From contig JAMFTG010000563.1 in the NCBI GenBank assembly GCA_023974075.1, positions 28,434 to 92,433 of the forward strand: DNA of 64,000 nucleotides, in the 5' to 3' direction. A model generated the notes under the pieces. It was not told where the DNA came from. It worked only from the letters and a program-made list of their open reading frames with translations, and did not search any database. The translations under genes were made by a program, and so were the position numbers. Position 1 is the first letter of the stretch, and the number at the start of each line of letters is the position of its first letter. Source of the stretch: Chaenocephalus aceratus. Its lineage: Eukaryota > Chordata > Actinopteri > Perciformes > Channichthyidae. Positions 11,310 through 38,206 of the stretch are shown here, piece by piece.

Positions 11310-11389
11310 ATGCCAACTGCCGTTAAACACCACAGAAGAAGACCCACTTCCTTTACTTCCGGGAAACAAACCCCTCTTCATTTATCAAG
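11310..11389 (+). promoter_or_regulatory. psmb7: psmb7 promoter / 5' UTR with ETS-type motif
   Basis: About 30 bp before the ATG lies acttccggg, a good ETS/GABP site common in housekeeping promoters. Upstream, ccgttaaacaccacagaag resembles the segment just before the cdk9 start (19913-19936), so both genes share a short promoter element. No TATA box is seen at a usual distance. The ATG context caagATGGCGac fits the TISU/YY1 start element. Confidence 0.55.
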
Positions 11390-18944
<7,555 letters not shown>

Positions 18945-19040
18945 AAATACTTACTACGTCTTCTTCGTGTAACTCACTAGCTTCACAATTCCTAACGCGA
19001 TGGTTTGTTTTTCCATAATTTACAATAAAAGTGTTTGAGT
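18945..19040 (+). terminator. psmb7: psmb7 3' UTR and poly(A) signal
   Basis: A short 3' UTR follows TAA. AATAAA is at 19024-19029, followed by a GT-rich stretch (gtgtttgagttgattcctg) as expected for the downstream element. Confidence 0.8.
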
Positions 19041-19871
19041 TGATTCCTGTTTCGTCTTTATTTTTGTTCTGACAGAATTATGTAAAACATGACATTATTG
19101 CAGAGCGAGTGTGTTATTTATGAAAGTGGTGTGTTTGTGTGTTTTAGATATAATCATTTTTTTAATTGTATTTTTTTTTACAATGAGAATCAGATGAATG
19201 AACAGTTGGCAAAATATTATTTACTATTTAAATAAATAATAATGAAAAACAAAAATAATACAAAAATGTTTTTGAAACTAAAGAGATTTTATTTTTTGAA
19301 TACATAAAAAATAATAATTACAAAAAATATAAATACATTAATAAGTATATTAAAAAAAAATCATGATACAAAATACGGTGAGGAGGGGCTGTCGGGCTGG
19401 TTAGGGAGATGCCACCAGCTCCTCATGGGGACGTGGGAAACACACATTAAAATAATAATTAATTACATTTTAATTGTAGCTATTAAAAACAAATAATAAT
19501 TAATAAAATAATTAAAATGTAATAAATTCCTAAAAAAATATGACAATAAAGACATGACAAGTTTTTACTTGTCATATCTTTGTCATATTTTTTAAATAAA
19601 TAAAAAAATGATATCACTACATAAATCATTTAAATAAATAATAATAAAAAACATATTTTTTAAAAAATAAATACAAAATTATAATAACACAAAATAGAAT
19701 AACATATGTATTTATACTTATGTCATGTTCCGTCCTTTATGTTCTCAAAGCTGGTAAAGGTGCAGCTAGTTTGGATGACTTTGTATACTGCAGGGTAGCT
19801 TGAGAATTTACTCCAGGTGGAACTAAAGTCTATTTAACACTTGATTAGTCAAAGTACACTATTCCCAGATT
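19041..19871. other. psmb7-cdk9 intergenic spacer, AT-rich
   Basis: From 19140 to 19720 the sequence is low-complexity A/T (aaataaataataat types) with no gene. At 19728-19860 lies a fragment of the ACTTGAGTAAAAGTA-family repeat (gttctcaaagctggtaaagg, ttactccaggtggaactaaa). The two genes are about 1 kb apart, head to tail. Confidence 0.7.
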
Positions 19872-19949
19872 CCAGGAGGTGGCGGTAAATGCTCATAAAA
19901 GCTGTTTTCCAACCGCCATTAAAACCACAGAAGAAGTTTCGCAGTAGAG
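19872..19949 (+). promoter_or_regulatory. cdk9: cdk9 promoter / 5' UTR element
   Basis: ccaggaggtggcgg at 19872-19885 is one base off the CTCF consensus CCASYAGRKGGCRS. It begins a fold-back-like stretch whose other arm, accgccattaaaaccacag, leads to gaagaag just before the ATG. The second arm resembles the psmb7 5' region. I infer a shared dispersed promoter-associated element. Confidence 0.5.
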
Positions 19950-27680
<7,731 letters not shown>

Positions 27681-28320
27681 CTTTCAGGCGTGTGTGGGAA
27701 GTGTCTCGTCTGGTCTTCAACGCTCCACGTTCCTTACCTGGAGATCGGTGCCGTCTGATCTGCTCTGTGGACAGTTTGCAGGCCCAGCTGTTCCTTCTTC
27801 TTGCCTTTTCAGGATTACACTCAGTGGGCGCCGTCGCCTTGACTTAACAAGGCCCCTGATAGACTGGTTTTTTATATATATATCTTAACATGATCTTATA
27901 TTATCACTTCAAAGGCTTCTCAGTGTTTTATTTATATTAGGAAATGTGAACACTTGTATTCATTTTTATTTTACAATGCCACACATTTCTGACCCGACGG
28001 AGGGGAGTGACTAGCCCACGCTAAAAGGGTCCTTTCTCAAACACAGGACATGTAACGCTTGTATTGTCTTTAAGAAGCTGCTGCTCGTACTGTCATAACA
28101 AGTCAATCCTATTTAATATTATTTCCTCTTCCATCTCAATTCCTTTTGTCCCTGAAAATTCTTTTATTTAGTTTAAGTCTGAATTCTGTGGTTGAGATTC
28201 CAAGCTTGTGACAAACACGACTGACTAAGATGTATCTTTTTTTTTTTTATGTAAACTATGAATTTCTGAGTTTTGTTCAGCACTGTTTTACAGCCATGTC
28301 AATAAAACACAAGGATTGTA
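27681..28320 (+). terminator. cdk9: cdk9 3' UTR and poly(A) signal
   Basis: About 620 bp of non-coding sequence follow the TAG, ending with AATAAA at 28301-28306. Confidence 0.75.
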
Positions 28321-28337
28321 CCTGTCACACACTTCTT

Positions 28338-28351
28338 CCAGTAGGTGGCGC
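28338..28351 (+). promoter_or_regulatory. CTCF-type motif downstream of cdk9
   Basis: CCAGTAGGTGGCGC fits CCASYAGRKGGCRS at every position. It lies about 30 bp past the cdk9 poly(A) signal. Confidence 0.5.
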
Positions 28352-28489
28352 TAACCTATCAGTGTTTATTGGCACTGGGAAACAAGTGCTTACAGCTTTC
28401 ACGATACGAAGGCAACACGTTCATTCTATATCCTCTCGGGTGGAGTCGTTAATATTTAGGTTCTGCTTAAAATGTGTGGCGTGTACACA

Positions 28490-28945
28490 GAGGTGGGAGA
28501 AGTACTAAAGTACTGCACTAAAGTAAAGTAGAAGTACTCAGATCTTGTGTTTGAGTAAAAGTAGAAGTACTCAGATCTTGTACTTGAGTAAAAGTAGAAG
28601 TACTCAGATCTTGTGCTTGAGTAAAAGTAGAAGTACTCAGATCTTGTACTTGAGTAAAAGTAGAAGTACCCAGATCTTGTACTTGAGTAAAAGTAGAAGT
28701 ACCAGAGTGTAGGAATACTCTGTTACAGTAAAAGTCCTGCATTCAAAATGTTCCTCAAGTGAAAGTAGAAAAGTATTCTCATCAAAATATAGTGAAAGAC
28801 AGTGAAAGTAGTCGTTGTGCAGATTGGTCCATTTCAGAATAATATATATGATATGTTTTATAATGATCCTCTGAACTGTAGTGGAGTAGAAGTACATAGC
28901 ATAACATGGAAATACTCAAGTAAAGTACAAGTACCTGGAGAGCTG
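28490..28945. repeat. ACTTGAGTAAAAGTA-family repeat with 33-bp tandem units
   Basis: At 28512-28700 there are about five or six units of gtagaagtactcagatcttg plus tgcttgagtaaaa (33 bp). The flank at 28700-28930 (gaatactctgttacagtaaa, gaccaatc complement) is shared with 34290-34700. It abuts the (TG)n array. Confidence 0.88.
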
Positions 28946-29267
<322 letters not shown>

Positions 29268-29504
29268 TTTTCTCAGATGATGGATTGCTCTTTTAGTTCC
29301 AGATCTCATCTGCTGTCACTTCAGCTGACGAGGAGGTTTTTTTTTTTTCAAGACTGGAGCGCCGTGCTGTGTGTTGACAACGACAACTAACATAAATTAG
29401 AAAGCGCTCCAATGGACAGATGGCCTCCGACAGCAGCCACCTGCATGCAGATGTCCTCTCAATTCTTCACCACAGAAACAGTGGATCAGCTCTGAGGATG
29501 AGAG
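29268..29504. other. Unique spacer, nothing recognised
   Basis: No gene or repeat is seen between the GT array and the 23-bp minisatellite. Confidence 0.5.
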
Positions 29505-30386
29505 GCCAGGACGAGGCTCTAAACCGGGCCGGGACGAGGCTCTAAACCGGGCCAGGTGAGGCTCTAAACCGGGCCGGGACGAGGCTCTAAACCGGGCCGG
29601 GACGAGGCTCTAAACCGGGCCGGGACGAGGCTCTAAACCGGGCCGGGAGGAGGCTCTAAACCGGGCCGGGACGAGGCTCTAAAACGGGCCAGGTGAGGCT
29701 CTAAACCGAGCCAGGTGAGGCTCTAAACCGGGCCAGGTGAGGCTCTAAACCGGGCCAGGAAGAGGCTCTAAACCGGGCCAGGATGAGGCTCTAAACCGGG
29801 CCAGGTGAGGCTCTAAACCGGGCCAGGACGAGGCTCTAAACCGGGCCAGGTGAGGCTCTAAACCGGGCCAGGTTGAGGCTGTGAACCGGGCCAGGACGAG
29901 GCTCTGAACCGGGCCAGGACGAGGCTCTAAACTGGGCCAGGTTGAGGCTTTAAACCGTGCAAGGTGAGGCTCTAAACCGGGCCAGGGTGAGGCTCTGAAC
30001 CGGGCCAGGTTGAGGCTCTGAACTGGGCCAGGGTGAGGCTCTGAACTGTGCCAGGATGAGGCTCTAAACCGAGCCAGGATGAGGCTCTGAACCGGGCCAG
30101 GATGAGGCTCTGAACCGGGCCAGGATGAGGATCTGAACCGGGCCAGGATGAGGCTCTGAACCGGGCCAGGATGAGGATCTGAACCGGGCCAGGATGAGGC
30201 TTTAAACTGGGCCAGGATGAGGCTTTAAACCGGGCCAGGTTGAGACTCTGAACCGGGCCAGGTTGAGACTCTGAACCGGGCCAGGATGAGGCTTTAAACC
30301 GGGCCAGGATGAGGCTGTGAACCGGGCCAGGATGAGGCTCTGAACCGGGCCGGGATGAGGCTCTGAACCGGGCCAGGATGAGGCCA
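29505..30386 (+). repeat. GC-rich minisatellite of 21-23 bp, about 38 units
   Basis: The unit is gaggctctaaaccgggcc followed by a variable gggac, aggtga, aggatga or aggttga. Early units favour ctaaaccgggccgggac; later ones ctgaaccgggccaggatg. The minus strand shows a false frame of RFRASSWPGSEPHPGPVQS-type repeats. Confidence 0.95.
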
Positions 30387-31179
30387 CAGGTCTGGATCCA
30401 CAGGCCTTTGTATGGTCTTCTCTCTGAGGGATGTGATGACACCGCTGCAGGGCTGTGTTTGGGGTGAAGGCCGTGTCAGATTGGGATTAACGTCAATTCA
30501 GATTTACAGTGGTCTTGCTGCTTCTGGAAAACACGGCTACTATATTTGGTGAAGTGCTGCTCCGTAAGGGAACCTGAACACGATGAGACATTCCTTCAGA
30601 CGGCGCGTCATGATATCTGCGGAGGAATGAGAAGCTATCCTTTACCCCAGAAACCTGTCGTCCTGAAACACATGTTACTCTGTTTCCTTCTCTCCTCAAC
30701 CTTCTCACTCGTACCGTAGGCCTGTGCTGTGTGTTGGGTTAATACTTGAATATCATTAATACTGTACACATAGCATTTAGAGATGTATTATTCAGAAATG
30801 TACAACCCAAAAACATACCCTACTCTAACTCTAACTTAATCTGTAATGTCTGAGTATACTTTGAGGAGGCTGAGCCAATCAGGAGAGCCACACAAAATGT
30901 TCTTCAACACTTCCCCCTCTCTTCCCTTTCTCATTTCCCTCCGTCCGCCACCTTCTCAGTCCTAGCCAGCGGCGCCTGTGTGTTGCTGATGGCATCCTGA
31001 GCAGGGCAGCTCACATGAAAGGGGTCCTGTCACTCACTTGAGGCGGCCATATGTGTGCCTGCATGAGCTCTGTGCCAGCGGCGGGCTGCTCTGCCAGAAG
31101 ACATTAGGGAAGCAGCAGGGTGTCATTAAGGCGCTACCATGATTGATTAACCGTAAATCTAGAGCATGAGACCTAGCAG

Positions 31180-31180
<1 letters not shown>
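30387..31180. other. Unique intergenic sequence after cdk9
   Basis: No gene, exon or known repeat is recognised. Confidence 0.5.

Positions 31181-31267
<87 letters not shown>
31181..31267 (+). repeat. (CA)n microsatellite
   Basis: Continuous CA repeat of about 87 bp. Confidence 0.97.
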
Positions 31268-31269
<2 letters not shown>

Positions 31270-31620
31270 AGGTGGTGATGGAGACAGAGCCCCCTGCAGA
31301 TCTGAGGGTGTAATTGCATTATCTGCCCTGTAGGGAGAGGATGAGCTTGGCTTGCTCTGAGATGAACACAGTGAGGGGCCACATGAAGCCATTAGGGGCC
31401 CTCCAGCCCTCTGCTGCTCTCCTAAGGCGGATTTCATGTTCAGTTTTCCACCACAGCGACTCACAGAGCTGTGGGGAGCTAATGGCAGATATGCTAGATT
31501 CCCCAGTGGCTTATCCTGAGTCGCCGGATGGATTTCTGCTGATGGAAATTAGACGGAATTGAACAGGAGCTGTTTGTACACGACAGCTGGATCAGTGTCT
31601 TCAGAGGTACGGGAAGAAAC
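31268..31620. promoter_or_regulatory. Candidate conserved non-coding element
   Basis: Unique, non-repetitive sequence of balanced composition with homeodomain and bHLH-like words (gtgtaattgcattatctg, gggagctaatggcagatat). An 82-codon plus frame here has no known match. The call rests on appearance and on the gene-desert setting only. Confidence 0.3.
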
Positions 31621-31796
31621 ACAAGGGACATCATCACGTTTAAGACCATTATTAGCTTCTGAAACGATAGGACTTGATCAAGTTGTGTGGAGCGTTATTA
31701 GCCGTTTTTCATGCAAAAGAAACGTCTGAAAAAACTGTTATTATTGGGGACACAGGCGGTCTCAGCTCTCTGGAAAGTTATCTGATTCGTCTATCA

Positions 31797-32188
31797 CAGG
31801 GGTGTCAAACTCAATTTCATCGCGGGCCACATTAGCATTATGGTTGCACTCAAAGGGCCGGTTGTAACTATATAAATATACATATATAAATATATAATAT
31901 ATATAAAATAATGTATTATATTATAGCCTCTGAATTGGATTATTATCGGGGTAATAACTAACTACGTCTGAAAGCAGAAGTCCAGGGCAAATAATTGCAA
32001 GTCTCTTCGGTGTGCATGTCACAAAACGAGATGCATTGTGGGACATGTAGTTTATGGGCAACCAGCTTCTGTAAAGTGGCATGTAACCGTATAATAAACG
32101 TATTATATTCTTTGCAAGCTCTTGCGGGCCACATAAAATGAAGTCGCGAGCCGGATTTGGCCCCCGGGCCTTGAGTTTGACACCCCTG
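31797..32188. mobile_element. hAT-type element (caggggtgtcaaactc family), complete
   Basis: The termini CAGGGGTGTCAAACTCAA and TTGAGTTTGACACCCCTG are perfect inverted repeats. The interior matches 15369-15830 and 50185-50703. Target duplications are no longer clear. Confidence 0.9.
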
Positions 32189-32939
32189 TATCAGATGTCA
32201 TTGTTTTTTATTTCTCTTGTTTTTATTTACATTGCAATTTATATTGAGGTAATGCATAAGTAACAGCACATGACTTTAAGATGTTACTCAGATTAGATTA
32301 CATGTTTCTAAAGTAATCCTCCCAACCCTGGGTCGAAGAGATGAAACCCAGCATCTTAAGGTCCAGAGTCGCTGCCCCAAAACAGATCAAATCACCGTTT
32401 CCATACAGCTCGCGCGCCATGTGTATATTATCAGTAATGGCGTCTGCCTCCCATCTCCACCCCTCCGAGTGCCGGAGTCATGCGGAGAGATGAGTGATGA
32501 TGTCAGCGGAGAGTTAGCGCTGGGACGACTCAGCTAATGTTGTGTTTGGTATTAGCATGCACGAGGCACTTAAACTCCCACTGATTTGGCTGAAAAAAAC
32601 ATTTGGAGTAGGGCTCATCAATCAACGTGAACACACAGGAGCTGTCAGAGTCCCGCGGTGCTCCGAGGAATCCCGCCATAACACACACTGTCTCTACAGA
32701 CGATGCACTTTCATCTCTCCTTCATGTGTGACAGCAGAGGAGGGGCAGGACACGTGGTGCACCTGGACACCCTGGACCCCCAGCTTATCATAATGTTGGT
32801 TTTATGGATTCCAGAGCGAGGACACACTTCATTATGCTGCTGTGGAGCACGGACTGGAGTCCTTAATGCCTCGTGAGGACACTGAAGGGATGGTACTTGG
32901 ACCCAAAGCAGGAAGTGTGGACGTTTCATAGGGTCTGCA
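32189..32939. other. Unique intergenic sequence
   Basis: A block at about 32390-32560 (gtatattatcagtaatggcg, gatgatgtcagcggagag) looks non-repetitive and could be regulatory. No exon was recognised. Confidence 0.4.
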
Positions 32940-32958
32940 GAACACACGCACACACACG

Positions 32959-33021
<63 letters not shown>
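32940..33021 (+). repeat. (CA)n microsatellite with CG-containing variants
   Basis: CA repeats with interspersed cgca units at the left end. Confidence 0.95.
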
Positions 33022-33023
<2 letters not shown>

Positions 33024-34085
33024 CCAATATCAGTCAAATCAGGAGCAGTGCCACGATTAAATCATTTCTGTAATTCAGAGATACTCATATTCATGCGTTG
33101 GCCTCGAGACATACCGAATAACTGTGCCTCGGTTTTCCTGGAATGCCATCAAAAATGTTTTTGCACATTCCCATTTTAATTACAGGTGTTTTTTTCTAAT
33201 TGATTTATTTATGATTCATATTTTCTTAATTTGTTCAATGCCTTTGTAAACTTGTTTTTAATAAATGATATATAAACAAGTATATATTATTTTTCATATT
33301 ATTGATTGATTACTCAAGTCACCAGTTTAAAGTGGGAGCGGATGCATTGGAGGCTGAGATATCCTGGGTCTGTTTGAGTCTGATAGGGTTAAGCTAAAAA
33401 TAAACACAACACATCTGGATCGTAGATTTCCCATGATGCAACTGAAATGATCCAAACTCTGTTTTATAAATAGTATTCCTGTACAGACTGGGCACCAACA
33501 GGAAATGATTTTTAGAAGGAAACTATAAAGACAGGTCGACTGTTTATCAACATTCACTAAACATCAGTAAAATGTTTGGGTAAGAAGATTGGAAATGATA
33601 GTTGCAGGCTTTAAGTAAACCTACAACACATCCCTGCAGAAATGCCATATGTAGTACATGAATCTAAAATACACAGTATCGCTTGAGTGAAAACAGACAG
33701 AATATCATGTTTCAGTCATCATGCGAAGCAGCAGCAGTCTGATGCTGAGCTCAGATCAGCTGTTGACCAGCAGAGGGCAGCATGGAGCCTGAGCTCAGAG
33801 GGAGTCCCTGTGAAGTCAGACTGTAGCTTATTGTGTACCCTGCATTACACATGTTCCAACATCTGGGCTGATTAGCAGGCTGACCAACCAGGAACAGGCC
33901 TAGGGTCCAGGATGTCAAGGGGTCCCGTAAGGAGTCGGATGTTTCCGAGAGCTCAGACTAAAGTGAGAAGACCTGATCCTGTTTCTGCTCGCCTGAACCA
34001 AATTGTTGTTTTACACGGGACACTTTTTAACAAGCGAACACACAGCTTTCACTGTCACCCATCAGCACTACAATCATTTGGGGGG
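33022..34085. other. Unique intergenic sequence with a CTCF-type motif
   Basis: No gene is recognised; the left part is AT-rich. The segment 33690-33900 is less AT-rich and contains the motif at 33767-33780. Confidence 0.45.
33767..33780 (+). promoter_or_regulatory. CTCF-type motif, perfect consensus
   Basis: CCAGCAGAGGGCAG fits CCASYAGRKGGCRS at all 14 positions, in the same orientation as the motif at 28338. Confidence 0.5.
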
Positions 34086-34088
34086 ACT

Positions 34089-34090
<2 letters not shown>

Positions 34091-34170
<80 letters not shown>

Positions 34171-34225
34171 TCTAGCATTACTATACTTGTGGGGACCTAC
34201 ATCTGTTTACATAGTCACGTGTGGG
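34091..34225 (+). repeat. (GT)n plus ggtctagcattact cassette, copy 1
   Basis: A GT array of about 79 bp is followed by about 55 bp (tctagcattactatacttg, acatagtcacgtgtggggac) that repeats identically after the GT array at 34822. This copy is then cut by the ACTTGAG-family repeat. Confidence 0.9.
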
Positions 34226-34226
34226 G

Positions 34227-34745
34227 ACTCAAATCTTGTTCTTGAGTAAAAGTAGAAGTACTCAGATCTTGTACTTGAGTAAAAGTAGAAGTACCAGAGT
34301 GTAGGAATACTCTGTTACAGTAAAAGTCCTGCATTCAAAATGTTCCTCAAGTAAAAGTAGAAAAGTATTATCATCAAAATATAGTGGAAGTAGCGACAGT
34401 AAAAGTAGTCGTTGTTTGATTGGTCCATTTCAGAATAATATATATGATATGTTTTATAAAGATTGATCATGAAAGTGTTCTCAAAGCTGGTGAAGGTGCA
34501 GCTAGTCTGGAGTACTTTGTAGACTGCAGGGTAGCTGGTGGATTTACTCCAGGTGGAACTAAAGTCTGATTCAACACTTGGTTATATTTCACATCATTCA
34601 TCTGTGAAGTAACTAAAGGGATTAAATACATGTAGTGGAGTAGAAGTACACCATGTACCTCTGAAGAGTAGTGGAGTAGAAGTACATAGCATAACATGGA
34701 AATACTCAAGTAAAGTACAAGTACCTGAAGAGCCGAGTACTATAT
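34227..34745. repeat. ACTTGAGTAAAAGTA-family repeat
   Basis: It begins with about two 33-bp units (ttgagtaaaagtagaagtac) and continues through gaatactctgttacagtaaa, gtgttctcaaagctggtgaa and aatactcaagtaaagtacaa. Confidence 0.88.
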
Positions 34746-34820
34746 ATACTGGACAGTAGACCAAATATACATGATGCAAAGAGAAAATGTTATTTTGCAT
34801 GTGGGTGTATTTGATAAGAA

Positions 34821-34821
<1 letters not shown>

Positions 34822-34872
<51 letters not shown>

Positions 34873-35097
34873 TCTAGCATTACTATACTTGTGGGGACCT
34901 ACATCTGTTTACATAGTCACGTGTGGGGACTCGCCTCCCTTATGGGGACAAATTGGAGGTCCCCATAAGGGGGATCATTAATTTTAGGGTGAAGACTTGG
35001 TTAGGGTTAGGCATGTGTTGGTTATGGTTAAGGTTAGGATAAGTCTCCAGGAAATGCATGTAAGTCAATGTAATGTCCCCTGAAGTGATGTATACAT

Positions 35098-35184
<87 letters not shown>

Positions 35185-35190
35185 CGTGCG

Positions 35191-35265
<75 letters not shown>
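34822..35265 (+). repeat. (GT)n / TGGGGAC cassette / (GT)n composite
   Basis: A GT array at 34822-34871 is followed by a cassette with acttgtggggacctacatc, ggaggtccccataaggggga and gttagggttaggc, then a second GT array at 35099-35265 with a cgtgcgtgcg interruption. Such cassettes flanked by GT runs are common in fish genomes. Confidence 0.85.
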
Positions 35266-35267
<2 letters not shown>

Positions 35268-35579
35268 AGAGTTAGATATGAAGAACATTTCTTTATGATT
35301 TGATGAGCTTGAAAAAATATTGTGTTCACTCCTCACAAACAAAAGCAGCGTACGAAGAGGATGATGCTTCTATAAGACTGTGTGTCTTGGTCCGGGCGCT
35401 TAGACTCCATCCATCTTTGGATAAACACATCACATGTATCGGTACAATAAATCACCTCTGGCTGGAAGAGAGCTCTCTGCTCCATAGTTTCTCTTGTAAT
35501 AAAACCACGTTGTACATTTTACACATATATAATCTGTTCAATATTTTATATTTAATATTCCATATGTCATATATTTATG
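35266..35579. other. Unassigned sequence
   Basis: It contains a possible retroposon body leading into the tail at 35580-35765 but no gene that I recognise. Confidence 0.4.
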
Positions 35580-35765
35580 TATATATAATATCTACATGTA
35601 TATTTTCTATTTCAACATGTATATTTTCCATTTTCTTTTCTTTCTATTCTTGTTTATTTCTAGTTTTTTTTTATTGTAAAATGCCTTGTCTGTTATGCTG
35701 CTGCAACAAAAACAATTTCCCAAATTGGGATCAATAAAGTTCCATATTATCTTATCTTATCTTAT
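35580..35765 (+). repeat. LINE/SINE 3' tail with (TTATC)n
   Basis: tttcccaaattgggatcaat plus aaagtt and cttatcttatc; the same tail type as 7560-7675. Confidence 0.75.
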
Positions 35766-37480
35766 CTTATTAATCCCCTCTTTCTGAGTCCCGACATTTA
35801 CTTCTCTCCAAACACACACATCAAACAAAACCTTTATGCCTCAACATGAAGTCTTTAACGCCTCGACAAGTATATATATTTGGACTTGGACACATGCCAT
35901 TATTGGGTTCATAAAGTCCACAGAGGTCCTGTATTTGGTCACCTTCCTGCCTGCTTTGTTGAGACGGGTCTAGGTCTTAGATACGCCTTGTCATCTTTTC
36001 TTTTACAGCATCTGGGTCCCCAGAGGCCGGCCTGACTGAATATCAAAAAGAGCAATTTGACTCGGCCTTTGAAATGCTGAGCTGTAATGTCTGCTGGGCT
36101 CTTGCAGATAGAAAGGAGAGGGAAATGTCAATGCAGATTTGTATCAGCCGAGTCGATACAGAGCGCCCTCTTGGTGTCCGGCTGGGCCTGCCAACGGGAC
36201 ACCTGCCCTTTTATTGCCCGTATTTCAGGGCTTCAGCCGGGATCTGAGGATTCGTTTTAACAGTCAGCGTGCACAATGCCCCCCCCCTGGAAGAAGACTC
36301 AAGGACACCAAAACAAAAACACTTTGTTTCAGTTTAACAACATTTACTTTGTTGAAAACTTCTTATCTTTGGTTAATGTCCGTCACTGCTGGGTAAGGAA
36401 AGGCTCTCTTCAGCTGTCGCCTTATTCACAACATGCAGTGTTTCGGTTGTGATATCATCCGGATACAATTCCAGCTGCTTTGACCTGAGCTCGTCTGAAA
36501 GATCGGCCTTTCGTTTTTATTCAGTCCTCTGATGAAGAACGACATGGCGAGACGTCCTAAAAGGAACGATGTAATAGTTTATTAAAAATGATTAAGTAAA
36601 ACATGAATTAGATTTCTTAAACAACAGAGAACACAGACAGTGGAGTGAAGGGAGCCATAGCACAGGGCATGATGAGTTAGAAGAGTAAGGGTATTTTCAT
36701 ACACGTGATAAAGCTGTTTTAATAAGGGGCACTTGGCAGTTTTATTAACCCACTTTCCTAAAATGTGGATTGTCAACTCGAGGTGAACTCAACTCTGTGC
36801 AGTACATGAGTGTATTGTCTGATTAGGAAAACACAAGGGCATGTGTGTGCATAGGTCTGACCTTTGTATTTTACATGCGTGAATACTCCACACCTTACTT
36901 ATCAGACAGGAAATGTGGCAGAAAGCGAACGTTCCTCCCGAGCTGAAAACTCATCTGGTCAGCCAGCTGCTTCTCCTCATAATGCTTCAGTGCGGCTTTT
37001 GATGCTCACAAGCAATTTCCTTTAGATGACTATCACATTACATCAAATTAAACTGCATTACCTCACACCCAATGAATAGGTTTATTTGGTCAACAGATGG
37101 CAGCCGTATTCTGGTGTGTTATTGCTTTTTATGGTCACATCAAGTCATCTGTCATTGGATTAACAGACTCCGGCCTGAAGATTAAGAAATGTAGATTGTG
37201 GTTAGAATGTTAACCATTTTACAAAATATATTAAGAACAAAGTTGTCATGCTTCTATCTGGGTTAAGCTGTATTAACATCAGCCAACTTAATACATCTTC
37301 ATTATATTTGTACCTTAATGCCTTTGTAAGTACAACGTTTGGGGCTGAAATGTCACCTTAATAAAATACAGCTCATACATCGTCGCCAAATTATAACTTT
37401 GTAGAATTTAAATTACTTTGATAACAGCCTTATGTTAGAAATTAAAATCAATGTTGATATGGCGTAATTTGAATTAAATA
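35766..37480. other. Unique intergenic sequence with candidate regulatory block
   Basis: The block 35990-36250 (ctgaatatcaaaaagagcaa, cctttgaaatgctgagctg) is unique and resembles a conserved non-coding element. The rest is AT-rich. No exon was recognised. Confidence 0.4.
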
Positions 37481-38206
37481 CACTATTTAATTTAAATCAG
37501 TTTTATTCTGAAAAACCGGAAGTTCACACTAACTATTAATTATACTTTTATTCTGAAAATTCTTCACTTCCGGTTAGCATTAGCATGTGGCGAAATGCTG
37601 CATTTTCAAACCGTGAATCAAAGGTGAAATGACATGTGATGTTGTACACTGAGCACACTGGGTTTAGCACTCATGTATTGCCGCTGAATAACGTTTATTA
37701 GGGAATGTTTAAATAACCACAGACACCAGAATGATGTAATTTAACAACAGAAAAAGGCAGGAATTGCTTTGGACCCGCCCCCCGACGACGCCGGCCAATA
37801 GGAGAAGACCTCAGATGACAACAGGAAGAGATGTATAGGGACTGACCGGTCGGATGAGGAGAGCGCCTCCACTTGCAATTTCATTTTGTACACCACCGCA
37901 TCTTTTGTGTAATTAAATGCCGTTAACTTTTATAAGCTTCCCTTGACTCTTTTCAGTCTCTCCTGCCTTCAGGGTTCTTGAGTTACTTACAATTAGCATC
38001 ACGTTGATATTAGACTGACTTGCACCAGGGACAGAACGCCCCTCAGCTGGAGAGGTGTGTGAGGCTTTACAGCACTTTGCAGGTGATCTTAATAAATTGG
38101 ATGTTATTTTATGGAGAAATGTTGTCTGGATTTCTCTCTGAATTCAGCTGCCCTGCCTCAAAGCTTAACTTGTTGCTAAAGTAACGCTAACTGCTGCTAA
38201 CCAACC
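37481..38206. other. Unassigned, promoter- or LTR-like stretch
   Basis: Two inverted accggaagt / acttccggt motifs at about 37515 and 37567 flank a short spacer. The segment 37760-37920 is GC-rich with gatgtatagggactg and gtgtaattaaatgcc. No gene is recognised. Confidence 0.3.

Noticed and set aside
29972..30442. 156-aa minus-strand repeat protein
   Set aside because: Artefact of the 23-bp minisatellite.
37481..37960. Solo LTR of an endogenous retrovirus-like element
   Set aside because: A TATA-like word and GC-rich stretch are present, but no clear TG...CA ends, target duplication or second copy could be seen.
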